Shown: positions 36,537 to 46,302, numbered from the stretch's first letter. The stretch: DNA of 63,710 nucleotides from Clostridium sp. (GCA_023664445.1 JAMPFN010000008.1:1-63710); one strand, 5' to 3'. Notes: a model not told the origin generated them from the sequence alone. Numbers and translations: made by a program.

Positions 36537-37301
36537 TCAGAATCCGCCCAAAGCCCCTGTTGAACAATTATTTATCCCGTCAATCAACCTGTCAGCCTCA
36601 AGCTGTTCTTCATACGAGAAATTTGAATAATAAAATTCAAGCATATCCACCAGATTTCTTGCCTCCGAACAAAAATTTTCATAGGTCCTTTTCACACTAT
36701 CCATAGCGTCTGTTATATCGAATTCCGATATAGACTGTATGTCAAACTCATCTTCATTGTCGGTTATTTCAAAAGAAACAGGTTCCTCAGATATTTTATC
36801 AAGAAATTCTTCATTATCAAGAACTGTTTCCAGAGTTTCATTAGCTTCATATATATCATAATTTGCCGTAACAGCTGTCAGATTTATTACCGATTCTTTG
36901 GCAGATGTGACTTTTTGTAAAGTTACTCTGAGTTTTTTGGAGCTGTTCGTATCTTCTATAAAGTCAATGCCATACTTACTAAGAACTTCGTTTACTTTCT
37001 TACCGACATCATTTTCATTGATGTTTTCAAATACGGAATCTTTTTTGTCATAAGATACAAGAAGATCAATTTTTCCGGTATTTTCATCATCTTCATCTTT
37101 GATCGGTTTAATCATTATTCCAAATTCCTTACCCTCAAATACGCACCAATATTTGTAGCTGCCGTCCGGCAATTCTTCTTCCTTTGTCACTTCAACTCCT
37201 TTTTTAGAAAGATTATCCATAAACTTGAAAAAAGCCTGTGATATTTTCTTAAAGGAATCTGCAATATCTTTCAGCGCTCCTGCCTGTATTTTCTGTTTCA
37301 T
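36537..37301 (-). CDS. hypothetical virion-region protein
   Basis: 254 residues. An N-terminal amphipathic helix (ALKDIADSFKKISQAFFKFM) is followed by a beta domain (EEELPDGSYKYWCVFEGKEF), then an acidic C-terminal half (about 150-220). An LTAVTANYD site lies at about 141-149, between the beta and acidic halves. No known family; position next to head genes suggests an internal or scaffold-like protein. Confidence 0.65.
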   Translation of the reverse strand: MKQKIQAGALKDIADSFKKISQAFFKFMDNLSKKGVEVTKEEELPDGSYKYWCVFEGKEFGIMIKPIKDEDDENTGKIDLLVSYDKKDSVFENINENDVGKKVNEVLSKYGIDFIEDTNSSKKLRVTLQKVTSAKESVINLTAVTANYDIYEANETLETVLDNEEFLDKISEEPVSFEITDNEDEFDIQSISEFDITDAMDSVKRTYENFCSEARNLVDMLEFYYSNFSYEEQLEADRLIDGINNCSTGALGGF

Positions 37302-37317
37302 TGTATACCTCCATTTG

Positions 37318-37354
37318 CTGAAAAGACTTCCGGAAATGTCCTGCCGGAAGTCTT
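37318..37354 (-). terminator. terminator after 37368-37706
   Basis: A perfect 11-bp stem AAGACTTCCGG/CCGGAAGTCTT with a ten-base loop, then TTTTC on the minus strand. Confidence 0.75.
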
Positions 37355-37367
37355 GATTTAATATGAA

Positions 37368-37706
37368 TTATCTGCGTCGGGAAACTCTGCGTACAGTTCT
37401 GCCGGCAGGTCTGCGGATCGTGGACGAAGCCGATACTCTGCGTTTGCCACGGCTGATTCTTGTCTTTGATTCAACGACTTCATCACCGGGTTCAGCGCTG
37501 CATGTGTATGTTTCATCGCCCACGTCAAACTTGACGACCTCGCCGTCAGCAGTAACATCAACATCTTCGCCTGTTGCGTCGGCAAGCAGTTCCGCAACAT
37601 CATCAACCTCAAAAAGCAGATCCGACGCTTCCTCCGCCACATCTGTTTCAGCCATTACACGTCTGTTTCTTGACTTAATAACACGTTTAGAACTCTGGAT
37701 TTTCAT
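37368..37706 (-). CDS. small capsid-region protein with basic ends and acidic core
   Basis: 112 residues. Basic leader MKIQSSKRVIKSRNRRVMAE, a strongly acidic middle (about 20-70), then a very basic tail (RISRGKRRVSASSTIRRPAG, then RTVRRVSRRR). The tail looks DNA-binding, like internal or packaged proteins. The leader and the VSASS site again fit the protease pattern. It lies two genes after the capsid protein and has its own terminator. Confidence 0.7.
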   Translation of the reverse strand: MKIQSSKRVIKSRNRRVMAETDVAEEASDLLFEVDDVAELLADATGEDVDVTADGEVVKFDVGDETYTCSAEPGDEVVESKTRISRGKRRVSASSTIRRPAGRTVRRVSRRR

Positions 37707-37753
37707 AGGAAAATTCCTCCTTGTAATAAAATAAATTTTTCATGCAAGCTTTG

Positions 37754-38464
37754 TCAGTTAAGAACGACAAGCTTACTTTTCTTTGTACTGAGTTCATTAC
37801 GGATAGTTTCAAGCTCCGTATTTGCCTCAGCAAGCAACTGATCTCCATCAAGAGTTACATTTGAACCTTCTATCTTATACTTTGAACGTGATCTGCCCAA
37901 AGCCTTTTTCATATTTGCTTCGCTCATACGCACAAGATAATCGATCCATGTCTGATCTGTTATTTCCGATACATCTTCATATATGGGAACATAACGGATA
38001 GTAACTGCTGACGGAACGGGACTTCGGTGGGTACAATATACTACCTGATTTGGCAGATCATACTTCCACTGAAAATTTGTTGTCAGACAATTCTGCACTT
38101 GTGACAACGCTAATTCCTGCATTATAGGTTCTATGTTTATCTGACCGCTCTGTCCTGTTAAACTTGTGACGTTTACAGACGCTGCGACCTGAAAAACATT
38201 GCCGCTTTCAACAGAGCTTAAAGACAAGCCTAATCTCGGCTGTGCCGCCTGTACATACAGAACATTTACGGTATTTATCCCAACCGCTTTTAAGTCTATG
38301 CGTGTGGAATACGGAACGGTTTTATCAACAGGCGTTTTCATATACCTTTTAAGCTCACGGAACGCAATATTAACGGCTTGCTCAATTTGCAGATTTTCTG
38401 TGTTTTCGTTTGCAGGGAGGCCTAACATAAAAGCTACTTGTTCTACAACTTCCTGCATTGTCAT
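37754..38464 (-). CDS. head-tail connector/neck-type protein
   Basis: 236 residues. N-terminal helices (VVEQVAFMLGLPANENT, then IEQAVNIAFRELKRYMKTP) with a beta middle and a C-terminal helix ending KKSKLVVLN. The layout, size and location two genes downstream of the major capsid gene match head-completion adaptors of myoviruses. Family assignment is by shape and context, not by a clear signature. Driven by the motif at 38487. Confidence 0.6.
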   Translation of the reverse strand: MTMQEVVEQVAFMLGLPANENTENLQIEQAVNIAFRELKRYMKTPVDKTVPYSTRIDLKAVGINTVNVLYVQAAQPRLGLSLSSVESGNVFQVAASVNVTSLTGQSGQINIEPIMQELALSQVQNCLTTNFQWKYDLPNQVVYCTHRSPVPSAVTIRYVPIYEDVSEITDQTWIDYLVRMSEANMKKALGRSRSKYKIEGSNVTLDGDQLLAEANTELETIRNELSTKKSKLVVLN

Positions 38465-38486
38465 ATGTCAAACCTCCTCTGCATTA

Positions 38487-38498
38487 TTTATAACGATT
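38487..38498 (-). promoter_or_regulatory. phage promoter motif AATCGTTATAAA
   Basis: 10 of 12 match on the minus strand with CATGATTTAAAATACG upstream, 23 bases before the start of 37754-38464. Confidence 0.5.
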
Positions 38499-38511
38499 TA
38501 CGTATTTTAAA

Positions 38512-38901
38512 TCATGCCGCTTTTTCGGCAATTGTAACAGTAAAGCCCTGATCTGCAAGCTGTCTGCCGGCTTCTGCATACCAATATGCTTCCATATAGG
38601 TATCTACGGTAAATTCAACTTTCTTGCCGACTACAACTCCCGATTCCTTAACATCTGTACCGACTGTTGCAAGCTTGAACTGAGCAAGCGGTACAGGGAA
38701 CGGGAATGATGTGGACGCATACGGTTCCATAAGGTCAATTTTGCCGAAACCCTTTGTATTGGTGTCATATACTGTTCCCTCATATGCCTTTGTATCAACA
38801 TAGGAATTGTCAGGCGAATAGAAACTGCATATAGGACTTACAAAGTCTATTCTGTCAGGTGCAGCGGGACTTTTATAAGTGATCGTAATAGTATAAGCCA
38901 T
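38512..38901 (-). CDS. capsid-associated protein, possible decoration protein
   Basis: 129 residues, beta-rich (MAYTITITYKSPAAPDRIDF, later GKKVEFTVDTYMEAYWYAEA). It follows the major capsid gene by 47 bases. Small beta proteins in this position are commonly head decoration or stabilisation proteins. No signature is recognised, so the call rests on context. Confidence 0.55.
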   Translation of the reverse strand: MAYTITITYKSPAAPDRIDFVSPICSFYSPDNSYVDTKAYEGTVYDTNTKGFGKIDLMEPYASTSFPFPVPLAQFKLATVGTDVKESGVVVGKKVEFTVDTYMEAYWYAEAGRQLADQGFTVTIAEKAA

Positions 38902-38948
38902 GATTAGTCAACCTCCGTTTTATTATTTATGGTCAGTATAGGCGTATA

Positions 38949-40430
38949 TTAAAATACGCCTATAATTTTACCGGAAACTACTGTAGCAGGGTTTACAACC
39001 TTCATTGCATACATTGTAGCGTAGCCCTGCTGAACGCTTGCGTTTGCAAGACCAATAGCCTGTGTATCAGTGAAAGGCATATACTCGCCGAAAAGTCCTG
39101 AGTTTCTGCGGATATCGTCGCTCTTGCAGCACATTACCCATTTATCAGGATCATAAGAAGGCTCAACATAAACTTCAAATCTGTCAAGACGGCCAAGCTT
39201 GTAAGGTCCTACAGAATCTTCGATATTATCAGCAGTAAAGCCGTTTATCATCTGAATGTATTCTGCCGTATTGGAACCTACGATCAGTCTGTTAGGACGT
39301 GAAAGTCTGGTTTCCTGATAGATGCTTGCGGCAGCCTGTCCGAGTTTGAGCTTGAACATATTCAGATAATCGCCCGGAACTACCGAACCTGAAAGTACAG
39401 GAGTAGCGTCCCAGTTGTACTGCGGTTTGTAGCTTGCAGCCTGTTCAAGAGCTTTGAATCCGTTTGTATTTATTTCAGCAGTAAGTTCGGAAAAGGCAGC
39501 TTCCTTACCCTGATCTGCAATATTAGCTCCATACTCCTGCTGAGCGGCAAATGCTGAATAGATAGACCAGTAGTTTGCGATCTGATGCGCTTCCGCTTTA
39601 AGGTCAAATTCATCAAGTATAAGCTGTCCTTTGCCCATCTGAGCGCCGTAATTGCCTTCCGCATTTGGTCCTACCGTTTCATTATCATACTGATATGTAG
39701 ACTTGACAGTATCGCCGTCTGCAAGCGTTACCGCTGTTGTAAGCGTAACTGTACCGGTTGAATAATCAATAGTACCCTTTGCAGCGCCTGTTGCGTCAAG
39801 AAGATTTCCAAGACCATCATCAACGTAAGGAGTAGATACCTGCGTACCTCCGGTCGTGATATTTGTTGTAAGGGTCACAGAACCGGGGAGTACGGGAAGG
39901 TATGCAAAATTACCTGTTGAGAATGAACCGGATGCCGATTCGACGATTTCATTTTTTACAACTCTGCCTGTAAAGTTCGGATCAAGACCCTGGCGGTTGA
40001 CCATAGGGCTTGAAAGAATATCACCGGCTTTGGTTTCGCCCTTTGTGTTTTCTGCAACATACTTGAAGTACGGAATAAACTGCTGTCTGGACTTCATAGC
40101 TACTGAACCGAATACATCAAGAATAAGAAGCTTCTGTACAAACATCGGCAGATATTCAATGAAATCGGGTCTTGCAGCAATGTTAGATGTATTGGTAGCG
40201 CCCATGACAGCGCCGTTTGCAAATACCTTACCATGATTGCGGCAGTTAGCCTGAATCTGACGTGCAAAATCTGTCTGCTGTTTTGTAAGTCCGGCAAAGC
40301 TGCCCATAATACGCGAATTTTTTCTCATAGCCTGTCTGCTTTTAACTCCGGCGGTAATACTTGTATTGGCAGTTATAGGTCTGCGTGCAGTAATACCGCT
40401 TCTGCGGTTTGTTGTTTTCTTAATTGCCAT
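38949..40430 (-). CDS. major capsid protein (T4 gp23-like HK97 fold)
   Basis: 493 residues. The N-terminal 45 residues are basic with several TA sites (SGITARRPITANTSITAG) and fit a removable prohead peptide. The body has MFVQKLLILDVFGSVAM, QANCRNHGKVF, a Thr-rich Ig-like insertion (about 185-250, IDYSTGTVTLTTAVTLADGD) and a C-terminal FGEYMPFTDTQAIGLA with VVNPATVVSGKIIGVF, the P-domain ending of gp23-type capsids. It is the most strongly expressed gene by expectation; codon use is regular. It lies just after the protease-scaffold gene, the normal order. Confidence 0.85.
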   Translation of the reverse strand: MAIKKTTNRRSGITARRPITANTSITAGVKSRQAMRKNSRIMGSFAGLTKQQTDFARQIQANCRNHGKVFANGAVMGATNTSNIAARPDFIEYLPMFVQKLLILDVFGSVAMKSRQQFIPYFKYVAENTKGETKAGDILSSPMVNRQGLDPNFTGRVVKNEIVESASGSFSTGNFAYLPVLPGSVTLTTNITTGGTQVSTPYVDDGLGNLLDATGAAKGTIDYSTGTVTLTTAVTLADGDTVKSTYQYDNETVGPNAEGNYGAQMGKGQLILDEFDLKAEAHQIANYWSIYSAFAAQQEYGANIADQGKEAAFSELTAEINTNGFKALEQAASYKPQYNWDATPVLSGSVVPGDYLNMFKLKLGQAAASIYQETRLSRPNRLIVGSNTAEYIQMINGFTADNIEDSVGPYKLGRLDRFEVYVEPSYDPDKWVMCCKSDDIRRNSGLFGEYMPFTDTQAIGLANASVQQGYATMYAMKVVNPATVVSGKIIGVF

Positions 40431-40465
40431 TAGTTATCACTCCTATAAAATTATTAATTTCAGAT

Positions 40466-41854
40466 TTACAATGTTATTATATCATTATCATCAGGTTCAT
40501 CATCAATGTACAGAGGTTCAGCCGTTACGGTTGACGGCAGATTTGCAGTATTTGAAGCGGCTGCAATTCTCCTTTGAATATCCGATACGGATGTAGAATC
40601 ACTGAAAGATATGAAATCCGGATCAACGCCAAGCGCCGATGCATATACGCTGATATATGCCGACTGATATGCACGCAAAGCGTTTTTACAAGCACGAAGG
40701 TCGGATTTAAGCCTTCTGTTTTCTTCGTCAAGGTCAGACGCTCCGGATTCAATTTCTGAACTTGCTGTGACGGTTTCACGAAGTTTCTTATGTAATCCGG
40801 AAATAACAGATTCCTTGCTTCTGATCTTATCTGTGCTCGCTTCGATCCTTTGTCTATATATAAGGTTTGTTTTCTGAGCAGCATTTAACTTATCGGTGAG
40901 AATTTCATTTTCTTCGTACAAGTCATCATAAGAGTCTGAAAGCTCACGGTTTTTTCTTTTCAGACTGCTGCATGACGCTGTTACAGAATCCAAACTCCTT
41001 GTAATATCACCGATCTGTGATTCGGTGATCCTTTTTAAAGCTGCGATCTTGCGATTGCATACTGATATAGCTGCCGATTTATCACGCTTCAGTTTTTCGT
41101 TCATTTCAGCATAGGATTCAGCTTCGGCAGACGCTTTTAAGTATAAAGCTGTCATAGCCTCAACCTTTTCACTATCTATATTAAAGGTTTTTTTGGAAAG
41201 TATAATTTTACGCTGATTTTCAAGTGCTTTATATTCTTCTGACTGGGGAGCAAACTGAGATTTAAGCACATCAATTGTAGAACAGCTTGTTATACTGCCG
41301 ACATTTGTTCTTACCGCCGCACATACTTCACTGTATTTCTTTCTGCTTTCCGGATTTGCAGACGCTGCAATTGATGTGAATTTTGGAATAGATTCAGGGT
41401 ATGCCGGAAATGAAACAAGGTCAAAGCCTCTGAATACAAACGTGTCAGGCTCTACGGAATTATTGATTATATCTCCGGCTCCCCTTATTGAAATACCAAA
41501 GGTAACGCCTGCGTCCTGGAACTTCTTTACGATCTGACCTACAGGCGTATCTATCAGATTGAATTTGCCGTAAACCTTTCCGTTATCGTCTATATATCCC
41601 TCTGTCATTACAATGCAGCCGCGTTCAAATTCCATACAATTCGGGTCTTCCGGATGACCGAGATACCCTATAAACCAACCGTATTCGATTCCCTCTTTAT
41701 AATCCTCAGACTCAAATACTGTTTCCATGACCTCTCTTGTTATATCGAGACCGTTTTTATTGGTTATATTTGTATCAAGTATTTCTCCCTCATATGTACC
41801 GAGAATATTGTATGACTGTATATCAGAAGCTGTAATTTTCTTTCTTCTATCCAT
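40466..41854 (-). CDS. prohead protease fused to coiled-coil scaffold
   Basis: 462 residues. The first 170 or so are a T4 gp21/peptidase S80-type protease: catalytic His in GYLGHPEDP (His 67) and Ser in FGISIRGAG (Ser 122), with FRGFDLVSFPAYP after. Residues about 200-410 are a long coiled coil with many Arg/Lys/Glu, a built-in scaffold. The N-terminus MDRRKKITASD and the late TVTAEP carry the same (I/V)-x-A-(S/E) pattern as the leader proteins and may be self-cleavage sites. The gene sits directly before the capsid gene. Confidence 0.88.
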   Translation of the reverse strand: MDRRKKITASDIQSYNILGTYEGEILDTNITNKNGLDITREVMETVFESEDYKEGIEYGWFIGYLGHPEDPNCMEFERGCIVMTEGYIDDNGKVYGKFNLIDTPVGQIVKKFQDAGVTFGISIRGAGDIINNSVEPDTFVFRGFDLVSFPAYPESIPKFTSIAASANPESRKKYSEVCAAVRTNVGSITSCSTIDVLKSQFAPQSEEYKALENQRKIILSKKTFNIDSEKVEAMTALYLKASAEAESYAEMNEKLKRDKSAAISVCNRKIAALKRITESQIGDITRSLDSVTASCSSLKRKNRELSDSYDDLYEENEILTDKLNAAQKTNLIYRQRIEASTDKIRSKESVISGLHKKLRETVTASSEIESGASDLDEENRRLKSDLRACKNALRAYQSAYISVYASALGVDPDFISFSDSTSVSDIQRRIAAASNTANLPSTVTAEPLYIDDEPDDNDIITL

Positions 41855-41869
41855 AATGGCTTATCCCCC

Positions 41870-42796
41870 TTACAAAACATCTTTAAATTGGCTGTAAATA
41901 TACTCAATCGGTATTGATTCAATATCACTATAATTATAGGATATTGAAGAGGGTCTTATAGAGCATAACTGTATTTTCCATACCACTTGTACGACTTGAT
42001 TAACTTTTACTTTCAATATACTCTGTTTAAGAATTTTTCTGTTATTTTCTGCCTGATAAGATGTAATATCTAATTCGCTGTTTTCTTTCATTATATGATT
42101 TTTTTCATCAGACGGTATAATTCGATATCCCGCAAGAAGTCCGTTAGGATTTGATTCAGTATAATTCTTTTGTGACCAAAGTCCGGCTTCTGTAATAAAA
42201 ATATAATCTTTACTGGGTTCACGAAACTGTTTTAATGCGCCAGTTGAAATCATAGCTCCATATACAATGTCTATTGTTTCCGGAAACTCAGCATCTGTTT
42301 CCGGAATTATCTGTCGATATGTAATTGGTGATCTCGGAAATGAATCTGAAATAAGTTCACAATTAACGGGTGATTTTGAATTTGCATTGAAAACCGGACC
42401 TAATCCCAAATACTTTCTGTTGTTATTCTGATTCGGATCATATCCGTCAGCACCATATCCCGGATGCTGATTCATATAATCTGTAAACCGCTTTTCTTCT
42501 GAATCAACCATATTGATACCTATTCCGTTGGGAAGTCCATAAGCATCCTCTTCCTGATTGCATAATCCCATAGTACCTAATGAAATATATTTTGGAATGT
42601 AATTTCCAAGCATAGAATTACCTTGATTAAGAATGCCGTCACCTTTTAGATAATGTGCTATTCCTATAAGCATTGAATCCGTAGATTGATTATGCCCTGA
42701 ATATTCTTTTACAAGTTGTCCCGTGGCAGCATCAAGCACTCTGAAAGTAACATTATGTTCTACAGACATATTTTTAGCAATATCTAATATGCTCAA
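41870..42796 (-). CDS. structural protein of unknown class (tail/neck region)
   Basis: 308 residues, beta-rich. YISLGTMGLCNQEEDAYGLP, DSFPRSPITYRQII and IVYGAMISTGALKQF resemble phage proteins of unknown function found near baseplate genes, possibly fibre-attachment or peripheral baseplate components. No enzyme motif. It lies 15 bases before the protease gene and 18 after the small gene at 42815. Confidence 0.55.
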   Translation of the reverse strand: MSILDIAKNMSVEHNVTFRVLDAATGQLVKEYSGHNQSTDSMLIGIAHYLKGDGILNQGNSMLGNYIPKYISLGTMGLCNQEEDAYGLPNGIGINMVDSEEKRFTDYMNQHPGYGADGYDPNQNNNRKYLGLGPVFNANSKSPVNCELISDSFPRSPITYRQIIPETDAEFPETIDIVYGAMISTGALKQFREPSKDYIFITEAGLWSQKNYTESNPNGLLAGYRIIPSDEKNHIMKENSELDITSYQAENNRKILKQSILKVKVNQVVQVVWKIQLCSIRPSSISYNYSDIESIPIEYIYSQFKDVL

Positions 42797-42814
42797 AATT
42801 TTTATCCCCCATTC

Positions 42815-43045
42815 TTATGGTATTTCCGAATCTCTTGAATTCTCATTATGTACCACCGTTTCAGTTGTACGGTAAGAATCCAATCCATATATACCTACGC
42901 TGATATTTCTGTTTTCCGTATTAACAGATTTTTTTCTATGAAGATTCGGATGGGTAAAACCTGCTTTGTCACGAATTTCCTCTATACTACCTGTTCCAAC
43001 AATTTTCCAACTCCCATTGACGATTGATTCAATACTATCAGCCAT
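42815..43045 (-). CDS. small protein downstream of a leader hairpin
   Basis: 76 residues (MADSIESIVNGSWKIVGTGS, later GIYGLDSYRTTETVVHNENS). Its ATG directly follows the T run of a strong hairpin (43046-43096) and its ribosome site lies inside the hairpin arm, so translation is probably limited or regulated. Unknown function; structural context. Confidence 0.6.
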   Translation of the reverse strand: MADSIESIVNGSWKIVGTGSIEEIRDKAGFTHPNLHRKKSVNTENRNISVGIYGLDSYRTTETVVHNENSRDSEIP

Positions 43046-43096
43046 AAAAACACCACCTTCATCTCACCTATATATAAGGTTATTTATGAAAGTGGT
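43046..43096 (-). promoter_or_regulatory. hairpin hiding a ribosome site, with TATATAAGGT in its loop
   Basis: An 11-bp stem ACCACTTTCAT/ATGAAGGTGGT (43086-43096 with 43052-43062) encloses ACCTTATATATAGGT, itself an inverted repeat, and is followed by GTTTTT and the ATG of 42815-43045. The Shine-Dalgarno AAGGTGG is in the 3' arm. It can act as a terminator or as a translational lock. Confidence 0.65.
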
Positions 43097-43106
43097 AATT
43101 TTTTAA

Positions 43107-44357
43107 TTATTCATCTATATCTACTGAACTTATATTTCCGGAGCTATCTGTTTTAGTATATCTTGTATTTTCATTGTTAAGCGAAATTGCGTTACCCATA
43201 GCCGACATGATCGGATTTACTGTCGGTCTTGGGGTCAGGATATCCTTTGAACGTTTATCATCAACAATTGACACATCATACTCCCCTGCTGAATTTTTCA
43301 TAGTATGGGATTCGTCAAGCCGTCTGTCATAACGGAGATTCCAGTCTTTTTCAGTTTGTATTATGTTTATATAATCATCGGGGTATGTTACAGTAACATT
43401 TTGAGGTTCAAACCCAAGACTGAATATAGGACCTACCAACGATCTTATAATTTCATCATTGTTGCTTATCTGCAATGAATACAAAGCTCTGTAACCAAGG
43501 TTTAAATATGGGCTGGCAGTTGTACCAGTACCGCTTTCATATGAACCGTCACCGTACTCTGTATCTTCAAAATCGCTGTTTCTGTGCCATACTGAATGTT
43601 TTGTATGTTCTATATCATTAACAGATTTCTTATATTCAATACCCTCTATTTCATGTTCTAATTCAACTGCTTTCTGTAGACGTGTATAATCTTCACGCCT
43701 ATAATGTCCAATATGAGTTGGTGCAAAATCCCCTCTCCAACTTATATCTCTATCATCTGTCAATCTTGCATCAATACTTATTTTGGTACGTGCATCAAAT
43801 CTTACTCCTGCATGCTGAAACAAAAACATCCCAAGCGGTCTGACATATTCAATGCAGGCGTCCTTTGGCAGTTCCTTTGAAAAGTACACAACGTCTATAT
43901 ATCCGTAAGGCGTATGCGGCGTAACATAAACTGAATTGACGGGTATAGACGTATCCTCAAGGCGGTTGCTGAATATTTTGTTGCCCTCAACCTTATTGCC
44001 GTTTTCATCTGTATATCCGTTTATTCTGTCATTTATCACAAACTGAGCAAGGTTGACTTCCGCCGCCAATGTCACACCGTCTTTGCTGCCGCGATTGTAT
44101 ATCATAGACATAAAATACAAAAGTACCAGACGGTTGAATGATGTTGGTAACTGCTCCCTGTCATCATATTTATAACCCATTGTATCTGCAAGCAGCCAGA
44201 GCAATTCTTCCGGACAGCGCAGAGGATCATACAGATCAAAAATATTTTCAGTATCACATTGTATTTTCTTTAGTGAACTTTCAAACCACTTGCAGAAAAA
44301 TCTGAAATCGGCGCTTTCCTCATATATCTCAGGTTTTGAAATATCATCGATATTCAT
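43107..44357 (-). CDS. baseplate wedge protein, P2 gpI-like
   Basis: 416 residues. The N-terminal segment IFDLYDPLRCPEELLWLLAD, then YDDREQLP, then NRGSKDGVTLAAEV is the start pattern of P2 gpI-type tail proteins (D-P-x-x-CP-x-x-LL-x-LA ... KG-T). The rest is a long variable region, much larger than P2 gpI (about 176). It follows the J-like gene by four bases, the conserved J-I order. Confidence 0.72.
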   Translation of the reverse strand: MNIDDISKPEIYEESADFRFFCKWFESSLKKIQCDTENIFDLYDPLRCPEELLWLLADTMGYKYDDREQLPTSFNRLVLLYFMSMIYNRGSKDGVTLAAEVNLAQFVINDRINGYTDENGNKVEGNKIFSNRLEDTSIPVNSVYVTPHTPYGYIDVVYFSKELPKDACIEYVRPLGMFLFQHAGVRFDARTKISIDARLTDDRDISWRGDFAPTHIGHYRREDYTRLQKAVELEHEIEGIEYKKSVNDIEHTKHSVWHRNSDFEDTEYGDGSYESGTGTTASPYLNLGYRALYSLQISNNDEIIRSLVGPIFSLGFEPQNVTVTYPDDYINIIQTEKDWNLRYDRRLDESHTMKNSAGEYDVSIVDDKRSKDILTPRPTVNPIMSAMGNAISLNNENTRYTKTDSSGNISSVDIDE

Positions 44358-44361
44358 AACA

Positions 44362-46302
44362 TCACCTCTTATCCGACAGAACCCATTCGGGAGCTATTCT
44401 TATATTATCATAGTTAACGCCAATATCTTCATACCGTGCAAAAGAAATCGGATTGAAATATGATATATCAAACTTTTGGATCACTTCCGTTGTTCCTGCT
44501 TGATAAAGTTCACCGTAATTGATGATAGGATTTGTAAGGCTGCCGGAATCAAAATATCTTATTTCGGAATGAGCATTTTCAATAACCTCAACTACTTCCA
44601 TAACCGTAGGCTTTTGACCGAATTGCCTGTTGGCAGGCGCAAAATATAAAGCGAGAGCTTCCTTTACTTTAGCAACAATATTTTTGGCTTTGTCCTTTGA
44701 TACCATTGTTTTCGGATATATCTGTCCTACAACATACCAGGGAAAAATTCTTGCATATCCAAATTCAAGTTCAACTGACATTGCCTGCAAGGGTCTGAAA
44801 TCGGCATTCACGGCGTCAAGGAATGCCTGCGGCGCCTTGTATCTCTTATACTTTACATTGTCAAGATATTCAAACTTAGAATCCTTTACAGATACAGAAT
44901 CATAATCGCCGCTGTCATTAAAATCATTATGAATAACATAGCACATAGCCGTATACGTTCTGAAATTACATTCAAAGGGGATTTTGCTATCATTTTCTTT
45001 GAGGTCAATGATCTCACGCCAGTTGAAATACTCAACCTTATTGAGCGGAAAATCCTCAGACGTTAAATACATATGACTTTTTTCAATATCAGTCAGACTG
45101 CTGTCATGATATATTGCAAGATTTATCTCAAGGGCTTTCTGGCAGTCTATGACCATACCACAGTCAACTCCGGCTTCACGTCTTATAAATCTGTTGAAGT
45201 CAGGCACTGTAATGAGGCTGTCCCATGTATTGATATAGTTCCTGCTGTTGAAATAAGCTTCTTTGGCAGTTTCGGGACTTTTACCCGTTACCGTATATGA
45301 ATGAGGCAGCTCAACAGTATTTGAAAGATTGGAAATTGTCAATGCGTCCGTATTATCTGTGTTTTCATTCGGTTTTGCCGGTTGAAAATTGGTCAGAACA
45401 TCAGCGCTTACAGAACCGATCAGACCTGTACATTCAATCCAGTAAACTATCAGCGTATTATCAGAATAATTTTCAAGCTCATTGAGGTAGTTTGAAATTT
45501 GAATCTGCGCATTGCTGTAATTATCATAGGTCACGGCAAATCTTGGTTCAGGTACGATAAATTCGGCAACAGACGCAACCTGGACCCACTGCGTCATTAC
45601 ATCCGAATTTTTGCTGTTTTTAGCCCTTATCCATACGGCTGTCGTATCAAGGTGCTGTGACGGAAGCTTGATAATACAATTATTCTTTTTAACATCTTCA
45701 ACGCTTACAGACCAATTTCTGAGTTCTCCCTCGATCACAACACGAGTTACGCTTTCGCCGGGATCAAGCGTCACCGGGTCACTGTCGGCAAAAACGTTTG
45801 TACCAAATGTTTTGATATCACGCTTGCTTCTTGTGTCTTTAGCGCCGTATTTATTGGTATTAGGAAGAATATTGTATGTAATTACTCTTGACTGACCGGT
45901 TATATCAGTATAAGTATTAAGCGTGGAGAAATTTGAACCGTTAAAACCAAAATCAAGTTTTATAGGCGAGTCTTCAAGATTATTGGTAAACGTGACCTCA
46001 GTTCTTGCAGCAGTATACCAACCGAGATCATAACCTATAAGCGCAAACAGCTTTTCTGCATTCTTACGCTGCGATACGGACGGAGCAAATATCTCATTTA
46101 CAACCCAATCAAGATTTACACTCAGCATGTCGGCAATGCTTGCAAGAAATTTTCCCAATACTACACCAGGGTCTGCGTCCGCTTCCGGTTTCCACAAATC
46201 AGTTAATTTGGGAACTAAATCCCAGAATTCTTTCATGATCGAATTATAATCCCTGCTTGTATACCTTATCATACCATGAGGTCTTTCAGACTGATTCATC
46301 AC
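44362..46302 (-). CDS. baseplate wedge protein, gp6/gpJ-like
   Basis: 646 residues. The N-terminus IRYTSRDYNSIMKEF, then DPGVVLGKFLASIADMLSVN, then VSQRKNAEKLFALIGY is typical of baseplate J/T4 gp6 proteins. The C-terminal half contains the KAKNIVAKVKEALALYFAP and VMEVVEVIENAHSEIRYFD helices of the gp6 family. It forms the ring of wedges around the hub. It overlaps the gp25-like gene by four bases. Confidence 0.88.
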   Translation of the reverse strand: MMNQSERPHGMIRYTSRDYNSIMKEFWDLVPKLTDLWKPEADADPGVVLGKFLASIADMLSVNLDWVVNEIFAPSVSQRKNAEKLFALIGYDLGWYTAARTEVTFTNNLEDSPIKLDFGFNGSNFSTLNTYTDITGQSRVITYNILPNTNKYGAKDTRSKRDIKTFGTNVFADSDPVTLDPGESVTRVVIEGELRNWSVSVEDVKKNNCIIKLPSQHLDTTAVWIRAKNSKNSDVMTQWVQVASVAEFIVPEPRFAVTYDNYSNAQIQISNYLNELENYSDNTLIVYWIECTGLIGSVSADVLTNFQPAKPNENTDNTDALTISNLSNTVELPHSYTVTGKSPETAKEAYFNSRNYINTWDSLITVPDFNRFIRREAGVDCGMVIDCQKALEINLAIYHDSSLTDIEKSHMYLTSEDFPLNKVEYFNWREIIDLKENDSKIPFECNFRTYTAMCYVIHNDFNDSGDYDSVSVKDSKFEYLDNVKYKRYKAPQAFLDAVNADFRPLQAMSVELEFGYARIFPWYVVGQIYPKTMVSKDKAKNIVAKVKEALALYFAPANRQFGQKPTVMEVVEVIENAHSEIRYFDSGSLTNPIINYGELYQAGTTEVIQKFDISYFNPISFARYEDIGVNYDNIRIAPEWVLSDKR

